From assembly GCA_934755305.1 (NCBI GenBank), contig CAKVLD010000004.1:62001-126000 (forward strand): DNA of 64,000 nt. The letters are read 5' to 3'. Below are positions 34,842 through 44,700 of the stretch, piece by piece; the first letter of the stretch is position 1, and each line of letters begins with the position of its first letter. The notes below the pieces were generated by a model that had not been told where the DNA came from, did no database searches, and worked only from the letters and a program-made list of their open reading frames with translations. The position numbers and the translations under genes were made by a program. The DNA comes from an uncultured Clostridium sp. (GTDB lineage Bacteria; Bacillota; Clostridia; Clostridiales; Clostridiaceae).

Positions 34842-36137
34842 ATGGAAAAGCAATTAGCATTAGAATTATTAGATTTTATAAATCAAAGTCCAACTGCTTA
34901 TCATGGAGCACATATTGTAAAAGCAATGTTAGATGAAGAAGGATATAAAGAAATTAAGGAAACTGAAAAGTGGAACTTAACTAAAGGTGGAAAGTACTAT
35001 GTGATGAAAAATGAATCTGCTGTAATTGCCTTTGAAGTAGGTCAAGGAGAACTTGAAGAGGATGGATTTAGATTAATAGGAGCTCATACAGATTCTCCAA
35101 CATTTAAGATAAAGCCAGCAGCTGAAATAAAATGTGAAAATACATATGTTAAATTAAATACTGAAGTATATGGTGGACCTATAATAAGTACATGGTTTGA
35201 TAGACCATTATCTTTAGCTGGAAAAGTAGTTTTAAAAGGTGAATCACCATTAAAGCCAGAAGTTAGATTAGTTGATATGGAAAGACCATTACTAATAATA
35301 CCTAATATTGCAATTCATATGAATAGAGAGGTAAATAGCGGTTATAAATACAATGCTCAAAAGGATACTTTACCTTTACTAGGTTTTATTAATGATAAGT
35401 TTGAAAAGGATGGTTACCTTTTAACTTTAATTAGTGAAAAATTAGGAGTAGATAAAGATAGAATCTTAGATTTTGATCTATTCTTATATGAATATGAAAA
35501 AGGATGCATCTTTGGATTAGAAGATGAATTTATATCAGCAGGTAGATTAGATGACCTTTGGATGGTATTTTGTGGAGTTAAAGCTTTATTAAATAGTAAA
35601 GAAAGTAAATCTACAAAGGTTATGATTGCTATTGATAATGAAGAAATAGGAAGTTTAACAGCTCAAGGGGCACGTTCTTCTTTAGTTAAAACTACCTTAG
35701 AAAGAATTGCTTTAGCACTTGGAAAGGATAAAGAAGATTTCTTTAGAACTTTATCTAATTCAGTTATGATTTCTTCAGATTTAGCACATGCTATTCATCC
35801 AAATCAACCAGAAAAATGTGATCCAACTACTAAGCCAGTACTTGGTGGAGGCCCTGTTATAAAGATGGCTGCTTCAGGAAGTTATTCAACTGATAGTTAT
35901 GCATCAGCAGTATTCCAAAGTGTATGTGAAGAAGCTAATGTTCCATGCCAAAAGTTTGTTAATAGATCTGACTTAAGAGGTGGCACAACAATAGGACCAA
36001 TGTCAGCAGCTGATTTAGCTATTCCTGTAATAGATATGGGAGCACCACTTATAGGTATGCACTCAGTAAGAGAATTAGCAGCAGTTAAAGATAATTACTA
36101 TACAACAGAAGCATTTACTAAATTCTATAACCTTTAG
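34842..36137 (+). CDS. M18 family aminopeptidase
   Basis: Cytoplasmic zinc aminopeptidase, aspartyl-aminopeptidase type, 431 residues. Metal-site motifs are GAHTDSPTFKIKP near residue 83, SAGRLDDLW, DNEEIGSLTAQGA, and GMHSVRELAA near the C-terminus. AIHMNREVNSG is also typical. AGAAGGAG precedes the ATG. Its TAG stop is the first triplet of repeat element D. Confidence 0.93.
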   Translation: MEKQLALELLDFINQSPTAYHGAHIVKAMLDEEGYKEIKETEKWNLTKGGKYYVMKNESAVIAFEVGQGELEEDGFRLIGAHTDSPTFKIKPAAEIKCENTYVKLNTEVYGGPIISTWFDRPLSLAGKVVLKGESPLKPEVRLVDMERPLLIIPNIAIHMNREVNSGYKYNAQKDTLPLLGFINDKFEKDGYLLTLISEKLGVDKDRILDFDLFLYEYEKGCIFGLEDEFISAGRLDDLWMVFCGVKALLNSKESKSTKVMIAIDNEEIGSLTAQGARSSLVKTTLERIALALGKDKEDFFRTLSNSVMISSDLAHAIHPNQPEKCDPTTKPVLGGGPVIKMAASGSYSTDSYASAVFQSVCEEANVPCQKFVNRSDLRGGTTIGPMSAADLAIPVIDMGAPLIGMHSVRELAAVKDNYYTTEAFTKFYNL

Positions 36138-36378
36138 ATGTTATGATAACTCAAAAAATATTCCTATATTTGTTCCACTGAGACTGATTTGACTGCAGGG
36201 AGAATTTCTATCTTCAGAAAAATTAGTATGACGGAATGAAGGAACTCGCACAAGGCTCAAACAACCTTCATTCAAGTCGTCCTACTAAATTTTTCTGAAG
36301 ATGAAATACTAAACCCTTTGTCAAAATGCTCAGTTCCACAAATATAGGAATATTTTTTTGTAATATAACAACCTAATG
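36135..36378 (+). repeat. Giant-hairpin repeat element, copy D (complete)
   Basis: Begins TAGATGTTATGATAAC, the TAG being the aminopeptidase stop. The outer arms are AATATTCCTATATTTG and CAAATATAGGAATATT, unrelated to those of B, C and E but exactly complementary to each other. The inner arms around GAATGAAGG/CCTTCATTC enclose ACTCGCACAAGGCTCAAACA at 36244-36263. Confidence 0.9.
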
Positions 36379-36424
36379 TTATAAAGATATATAAAAACTT
36401 AGTAATTATGAAGAAAAGAATATA

Positions 36425-36600
36425 GTTTAAAGTAGAGATGTACTAAGAAAATTTGCAAACTCGCATAAGGCTCAAACAAAGCAAATTTTAAAGCGTCCCA
36501 CTAAAGTTTCCCAAAGATGAAATACTGAACTCTTTGCAAAAATGCTGCACTTCACCAAATCCCATACTAATTTTGTGTGTTATATAAACATTAAAGTTAA
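36425..36600 (+). repeat. Giant-hairpin repeat element, copy D2 (partial)
   Basis: Carries the loop ACTCGCATAAGGCTCAAACA at 36459-36478 between AATTTGC and GCAAATT, and the full 3' half (GATGAAATACTGAAC, AAATGCTGCACTTCACC, then AACATTAAA). Its left outer arm is degenerate or deleted. It ends about 20 bases before the shortened toxin gene. Confidence 0.8.
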
Positions 36601-36621
36601 AAATAAGGTAAGAATTATATT

Positions 36622-38104
36622 ATGATGATGTTTATTACGAATTCTATTGTTATAGAAGTTGTGCAAGCATCAACTTTAATTAATGTTAGCAAGGTAACTA
36701 GAGATGAAGTAAAGGACTCTTTTAAAGCACTATATTATGACGGTGAACTCACGGAACAGTCAAATCTAAAAGAATTAAATGAGGATTTAGAAAAAGAAGA
36801 ATTCGAAGTAGATTTAGAAATACATAAAGATAATAATGTAGAGTCTAATTTACAAGAAAGTAATGATGAAAAAAGTAATGAAGCAGAAGCTACTGAAAAG
36901 ATAGAAGATTCAACTTCTGAAAAAGTTACTGAATCTGAAGTAATTATTGAAAATGAAATTCAAGATACAAATGTATCTGAAAAAGATAAAGAAGTAGTAG
37001 AAGATAATTCAGAAGAAATTTCATCTGAAGAAATTAAGAATTATGATATTTTAGATGTAGCCGTAGTAGGACTTTTAGATAATGGAAATACTGACTTAAG
37101 CTATGACAATATAAAAAGTACTTATGATAAGATTCCAGAAGGAACAGGAATTTGGATTTTAGAAAAAGATAGAGAAATTATAGTAAAAATAATTAACAGC
37201 TTTGCAAATAAGGAATATTATGTGGATTTAAATGGCTTCTTACAAAGTAGGGAAGTTATTAAGAATTGTGGGTCAAGCATATATTCAGAAACTATAGACA
37301 AGCTTATAGCTAGTGATAAGGTTTTAATTGTTGGTAGAAGTAATGGATGGAATGAATATGATAGCAAAGAGCAAAAAGTAGTTCGTTGATACAGTAAAAG
37401 ATGATGGTTACATATTATTAAGTGAAGAAGCTATAAAAGCAGAAGCAAATTCTTATCATGTATTTTCAAATAAGAATAATTCAATAATTAATAGTTCAAG
37501 TGCATCTAATAATACAGGAAGTAGTAGTTCTAATACACAAATAGAGAATGTAGATAAAACTAAATTAACAAAGGAAATTTTATCAATCGCAATTGGATTT
37601 ATACCAATAGGTCCTGCTAAAGATTTTATAGACTTAATATTAGGTAAGGATATATTAACAGGAGAAGAAGTTAGTAGAGGTATATTACTTGCATGTTTAA
37701 TAATTCCTGGTGGGGTAGATTCAGTTCTTAAAAGCGGTGTCAAAAATGCAGATGAAGCTGTTAAGATATTAGAGAAATGTACTGATGTTGATAAGAAGGT
37801 TGTTGAGAATTTAGTTAAAGAGGGATTATCTAATAATATACTTAAAGAAGTAAGCGAATTAGGAACTAATAAAATACATCATATACTTCAAGATAAACAT
37901 CTTTGGGGGAATGTTGTAAGTGATGCTAACGATTGGGGCCAAGTTTCAAAAGTAATATCTAAAGTTATGCAAGAAGGTATTGAACAGCCTTATAAAAGTG
38001 TATTTTCTAAAACATTAGAAGTAAATGGTCATGTTGTTGAGGTGACATATGCAAAATTATCAGATGGAACAATAAAGATATCAGATGCATGGGTAAGATC
38101 ATAA
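36622..38104 (+). pseudogene. Polymorphic-toxin gene broken by a frameshift, with PT-TG pre-toxin domain
   Basis: The first frame runs 36622-37389 and the second continues from 37382 to the TAA at 38102-38104. Joining ...DSKEQKVVR to FVDTVKDDGYILLSEE restores one protein; a 1-base insertion or a 2- or 5-base loss would explain it. The N-terminus (MMMFITNSIVIEVVQAS) looks like a signal peptide lacking its basic beginning. Then come a Glu/Ser-rich linker and, in the second frame, a pre-toxin TG domain (IPIGPAKDFIDLILGKDILT, then GEEVS). The toxin-like C-terminus has HHILQDKHLWG and KISDAWVRS, which could be a small RNase-type (BECR-like) domain; that fold is a guess. The second frame has no good start of its own. 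Confidence 0.75.
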
Positions 38105-38122
38105 CAAGAAGTGAGGTTATTT

Positions 38123-38557
38123 ATGAAGGAAGAATTAAAAAAATTAATAATTTTAGGGAAAATAAAGGAGGCAAAGGATATTTTTAAAATAATAGACTAT
38201 TATGAAGCAAGGGATGTTATTTTATCTATAGGATATGAAACAGAAAGTATAATAATATATAGTTTTGTATGTAGTATGCTAAATGAAGGAGAGAGTGCTA
38301 AGTTACACTACTTGGCATCGGAAATTTTAGTTAATCCTTTATGCTTTTTATCTGGAGCATACAATGCAGCTTTGTATCATGCACGTCGTGCAGTGGAATT
38401 AGAGCCAGATGACATTAGTTTTAAAGAATATTTATTGTTATTTTATAATATTCCTGAAAAATTAATTGATAAAGAAGAAGCAATTGAAATTTCAAGAGAA
38501 GTAATTAAAAAAAATCAAAATAGCAAGGTTGCACTGGAAATATTAAATCAAAGATGA
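38123..38557 (+). CDS. Probable immunity protein for the adjacent toxin
   Basis: A 144-residue soluble, mostly helical protein, with TPR-like stretches (YNAALYHARRAVELEPDDIS) and no signal peptide. It starts 18 bases after the toxin stop, which is the usual place for a cognate immunity gene; the function is inferred from that position. The ATG at 38123 after GTGAGG is preferred over a GTG at 38111. It is intact although the toxin is broken. A terminator follows at 38619. Between them a stray peptide (YSEDEIREKVRDVVKN) is readable without a start. Confidence 0.6.
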   Translation: MKEELKKLIILGKIKEAKDIFKIIDYYEARDVILSIGYETESIIIYSFVCSMLNEGESAKLHYLASEILVNPLCFLSGAYNAALYHARRAVELEPDDISFKEYLLLFYNIPEKLIDKEEAIEISREVIKKNQNSKVALEILNQR

Positions 38558-38618
38558 GGTAGTAAAAATTATAGTGAAGATGAAATTAGAGAAAAAGTGA
38601 GAGATGTAGTTAAAAATT

Positions 38619-38648
38619 AGACATTACATAGAAGTAGTGTCTTTTTTT
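38619..38648 (+). terminator. Terminator after the immunity gene
   Basis: AGACATTAC pairs with GTAGTGTCT around ATAGAA, followed by seven T. Confidence 0.85.
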
Positions 38649-38749
38649 ATTTTTATACTAAATGTAATTAAGTTAGAGGAACTTTTTATACTTTTTATTA
38701 TTTTGGGGAAAGATAACCATATAATAATCAAGCTAGGGAGTGAATAGCA

Positions 38750-41700
38750 TTGAATAAAAAGGAAACTTCTAATTGTAGAAAACACGTATTAAATGAGTTA
38801 AAGGCAGCTTTTTCTTTAATAAAGGAAAACTATAAATATATAAAGTATGCAGAAAATGAAAGAGAAGAAATACTAGGGGCTGGAGAGTGGCTTCTTGATA
38901 ATATTTATTTAATAGAAAAAGAATATAAAAGTATAAAAGAAAATATGCCAAGAGAATACTTTGATAATCTTAATAAAATAAATGAAGAAGATGAAAATCC
39001 TAGAGTTTTAGAATATGCAAAAGAATATATAAATAGAAAAGAAGGGGAAATTACTCAAGATGAAGTAATAAATTTTTTAAATAACAAAAAAACTATTTTT
39101 ACTATTGCAGAATTATGGGCTTTTCCACTTATGCTAAAGATTGCAATAATATTAAATATTGCAGGTATTACAAGTCAATTAGTAGCTTTTCAAGAAGAGA
39201 GAATTAAAGGAAAGATTATTGCTTATAGAATTATTGATAATAAAGAAGATGCAAAGAATATTCTAAAAGATATAAATTCAGAAGTAAAAAGTTCAAGTAT
39301 ATTTTGGGATACATTAAAAAGAACTTTAAGGGATAACTCTATTGAAGATGCAAAATTATGGGATTTTATATCATTACAAGATGAAGATAATTCTATAAGA
39401 AATAGTTTTATTGAAGGTAATTTAGAACAAAATATCAGTATATACATAAGTGCTTTAAGAAAAATAGAAGATATAGAGTGGAGAGAGGTTTTTAACCAAA
39501 CATCATATATAGAAAAACAATTACTAAAAGATCCAGATCATATTTATGAACTTATGGATTTTGATACAAAAGATTACTATAGACATAAGGTGGAAGAGTT
39601 ATCTAGAAAGTTTAAAGTGGAAGAGAATGCACTGATAGATGAAGTATTAGAGCTTTCAGAGACAGCTAAGGTTGATAATAAAGATGAATATAAAACTCAT
39701 GTTGGATATTACTTAATGGATGAGGGAGTATATGAGTTAAAGAAAAGGCTAAATAGTAAAGCTAAAGTTAGAGTAACTATGAAAGAAAGTTTATTTGTAG
39801 TTTTAAATATTTTAATAACATTAGTGATTACAGGAACTGTATTAGCTTTATCTTATAACTTAGGTTCAGATTTTACTACTAAAGAGTTTATTATTTCAGC
39901 TTTAGTAACTATAATTCCTGCAAGTGAAATAACAGTAGCTTTTATAAATTGGTCTGTTAGCAAGGTTGTGCCTATAAGATTTATGCCAAAGATGAACTTT
40001 TTAGATAATATACCAGATACATTCAAAACAATAGTTGTTATTCCAGCTATGTTAACTTCTCCAAAGAGAACAGCAGAGCTTATAAGTCAATTAGAGGTAA
40101 TATATCATGCAAACAAAGATAAAAATATATATTTTGCTTTACTTGGTGATTTTCCAGATTATAAGGAAGAAGTAGGTCCAGGGGATAAATCTATTATAAA
40201 TACCGGACTTAAAGAGATTAAAAGATTAAATGATAAATATTTTAAAGATGATGAACATTTCTTCTTATTGAATAGGGATAGGGTATTTAATAAAAGTGAA
40301 GGTGTATTTATGGGAAGGGAGCGAAAGCGAGGAAAGTTATTAGAGTTTATGGCTTTTTTAAAAGGTGATAAGAATCATACATATACAACTATAAGTGGAG
40401 ATATTTCTAAACTTAAAGAAATGAAATTTTTAATAACATTAGATGCAGATACTTTTATGCCAAAGGATTCTGCAAAGGAGTTAATTGGCACAATGGCCCA
40501 TGTTTTAAATACTGCAAAGTTAGAAGATAATAGAGTTAAACATGGTTATGGCATAATTCAGCCTAAGGTTAGTATAAGTTTAGAAAGTAAAAATAGTAGT
40601 GCATTTTCAAGAATATTTGCTGGAGATAGTGGTGTAGATGGATATTCTGTAGCTTATTCTGATACTTATGAAGACTTATTTGCAGAAGGTAGTTTTGTAG
40701 GAAAAGGGATAATTGATATAGATGCTTTCTATAATATTTTAAAAGATGAAATACCAGAGAATAAAGTATTAAGCCACGATCTTTTGGAAGGTGCATATGT
40801 AAGGTGTGGGTTGGTTAATGACATAGAATTTATAGATAACTATCCATCGTCTTATGGAGCTAGTACAAAAAGATTACATAGATGGGTAAGAGGAGATTGG
40901 CAGCTTTTAAGATGGCTATTTTCGCCCAAAATATCATTATTATCAAAGTGGAAGATATTCGATAACTTAAGGCGAAGTTTATTAGCACAGAATTTGTTAT
41001 TGGCTGTATTACTTAATTTAACTGTATTAGAAGGGGAAGAGCAGATAGTAATGCTATGCTTTTTAGGTGCTATTATTCCTTTAGTATTTACAGTTACAGA
41101 TTTTGTAGTTACACCTAAAAACACTATTATAGGAACATTTAAAAGTTTGAGGCAATGCATACTTATTATAAGTTTTATACCTTATCAAGCTTATGTAATG
41201 ACTGATGCGATAATTAGAAGCCTTTATAGAATGTTTGTTTCAAAAAAGAAGTTATTAGAGTGGCAAACAGCAGAAGATGTTGAGAAGAATATTAATAACT
41301 CAAAAGTATCCTATGTAAAGAGAATGTGGTTTTCAATTCTTATGGGAGTAACAGTGATTTTTATATCTTTAAATTCAAGGGCTGTTATAAAGGTTACTAA
41401 TATTCCAATAGGCTGTATATGGTTAATTAGTCCATATATTGCATATTACATAAGTATATCTGACTCGAAAAATAAATATGAACTTTCCTTAGAGGATAAA
41501 GAACTTTTAAGGGATAATTCAAGGAGGATATGGGCATATTATGAGGATTTTGTTAATGATGAGAATAATTATTTAGCTCCAGATAATTATCAAGAAAATC
41601 CTTATAAAGGAGTAGCCTATAGAACTTCACCAACTAATATTGGAATGGGACTTATAAGTAATATAGTTGCTTATGATCTTGGCTATATTCCTCTTGGTGA

Positions 41701-44700
41701 GGTAGTAGATAGGTTAGAACTAGTATTAGATGGTATGGATAGATTAGAAAAGTATAAAGGTCACTATTTAAATTGGTATGATACAAGAAATTGTGAAGGT
41801 CTATGGCCAAGGTATATATCTACGGTAGATAGTGGTAATCTATTAGGATATTTAATGGTTATAAAGAAATCTTTAGAAGAATATAAAAATAAACCTATTA
41901 TAAGAGTAGAAGAAATTGAGGGAATAAAAGATACTTTAAAAATATTAGGTATTAATTATGAAAGCTCAGATTTAGAAATAAAAGATTATAAAGCAGAATT
42001 AGAAAAGATATTAGATATTTTAGAAAAAGAAAATGTTGAAAAAGAAGATAAAGAAAAATTATATTGGCTTAATAAGGCTAAAAAAGAAGTAAAACTAAAG
42101 ATAAGTTATTATGATTACATATTTGATGGAGTAAGTAAGTTGTTTGGTAAAAAATTCAATATAAATTCTCCTTCAGTGTATGAAATAATTAAGTATATAA
42201 ATGAATTAGATAATTTTTCAGGTAAGGAATTTAAAAATGTATTAAAAGAGAAGTTAACTTTATTAAGCACATTAATTAACAGAATAGATAATATAATAAA
42301 TAGAATTAATAAAATCATAGAAGAAATGGATTTTAAGTTTTTATACAATGCAGATAGAGGACTATTTTACATTGGATTTAATATAGAAGAAAATTCTTCA
42401 GGAAGTTCTTATTATGACTTATTAGCTTCAGAATCTAGGACTACTTCTTTCATAACTATAGCTTTAAACGAAGTACCAAAAGAACATTGGTTTAAGCTAA
42501 GTAGAGCTATGACTAAAGCTTTTAGTGAAAAAGCTTTAGTATCTTGGAGTGGAACTATGTTTGAATACTTTATGCCTTCACTTATTATGAAAAGCTATAA
42601 AGATACATTACTTAATATGACCTATGCATCTGTAATTGCAGCACAGCAAAACTTCGCAAGAAGAAAGAAGGTACCTTGGGGAATTTCTGAATCTGCATAT
42701 TATCAATTTGATATGGGAGATAATTATCAATATAAAGCTTTTGGAGTGCCAGGAATAGGATTAAAAAGAGGTCTTGAAAATGAACTTGTAATATCTCCAT
42801 ATTCAACATTAATAACATTGCCTTATTCAAAAGATGAGGGAATTAATAATTTAAGAAAGTTAAAAGAGAAAAATGTATATGGCAGATATGGCTTTATAGA
42901 AGCTATTGATTATACAAAAAATAGAGTGAGCAAAATGAATGTAGATGATGAAGAAGTAGAGAGTAAAAATGTAAGTTGCTATATGGTTCATCATTTAGGA
43001 ATGTCATTAATGGCTTTAGATAATATTTTAAATAACAATATTTTACAAGAAAGATTTCATAGTATCCCAGAGGTTAAGTCAGTAGAATTATTATTAAAAG
43101 AAAAGATACCTAGTAGAATAACTTTTGATAGAGAAGAAATAATAGAAGGCAGAAGAAACAATATTGAAGTAGAAGAAACTATTCCAAGAATTTATGAAGG
43201 AGCAAGAAGGGAAAATCCAGAGGTTTTATTATTATCTAATGGCAGTTATTCTGTCATGACAACATTAACTGGTAGTGGATATGCTAAAAAAGATAATATG
43301 ACTATATATAGATGGAAGGGAGATAGTACTACTGATTCAAGTGGTAGCTTCTTTTACATAAAGAATTTAAATTCTAATAATTACTGGAGTTCAACTTATG
43401 AACCATGTAAAACTCAGGGAGAAGAGTATAGAGCAGAATTTAAAGTTGATAGAGGAATATTTAAAAGAAAAGATGGTTCTATAGAAAGTAATTTAGAAAT
43501 AGTAGTATCTCCAGAAGATGATGTTGAAATTAGAAAACTAATATTTAAGAATACAGGTAATAAAGGTAGAAGCATAGAAGTAACAAGCTATATGGAAGTT
43601 ACTTTGCAAAGTTTTGAAGGAGATGCTGTTCATCCAAGTTTCTCAAATTTGTTTATATCCACTGAATATTTAGAAGATAAAAAATGTATTATAGGAAATA
43701 GGCGACCTAGAGCAAGTAATAGTACTGTACCTTATGTATTTCATAAATTAGTTACTAATGAAAAACTAGAAGGAAATATTACTTATGAAACTTCAAGACT
43801 TAATTTTATAGGTAGAAATAGAAGTTTAGAAAATCCAAGAGCTTTAGATAATGGAATGACTTTAGGAAATACTGTTGGTACTGTTTTAGATCCTATTATG
43901 AGTATTAGAGGGAGAATTAGACTAGAGCCAAATGAGGAAAAAGTACTTTATTATGTAACAGGAACTACAAAGTCAAGAGAAGAAACTATAGCACTTGTTG
44001 ATAAATATAGTGAAGTAAATAAACTAGAGAGATGTTACTATTCATATAGTAAAGCAGTTCAATTAGAGTTAAGAGCAATAGGAATTAAGTCAGAGCAAGC
44101 TAATATTTATCAGAGATTAGCTTCTTATATATTATTTTTACATAGCGGCAGAAATGATAGAGAAAATTATATTAAGGAAATAAAACATAATCAACAAGAT
44201 TTATGGGCATATGGAATTTCTGGTGACTTACCAATTGCTATGGCTATGGTAAAGACAGAAGAAGATATGGATTTAGTTCGTGGAATGATAAAGATGCATT
44301 ACTATTGGAAGAGTAAAGGATTAAAGGTGGATTTACTTATTTATAATGATGAAGAATCTTCCTATGAACAACCCTTACAACAAAATATAATTAGTGCAGT
44401 TAATCTATCTAAAGAAGGGGAAATATTAAATAAACCAGGTGGAATATTTATTCATAATAATTCTACTATGAACAAGGAAATAAGAGATTTTTTAATTGGA
44501 ATATCAGCACTTTATGTTGATAGCAGTAAAGGAAGCATTATTACTCAAATAAGAGATATTGATAAATTAGAAGAAGATATAGATTTAAGACATAAAGAAT
44601 TAGAGAAAATTCATAAATTTACTCTTCCTGTAGATAGGGAGAATATGGAGGTAAATGAAGAAAACTTATTTGTTAAAACTAAAGAAGAGGATATTAAATC

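Noticed and set aside
38558..38616. Peptide-like frame GSKNYSEDEIREKVRDVVKN after the immunity gene
   Set aside because: It has no start codon or ribosome site and is probably a remnant; too short to annotate.
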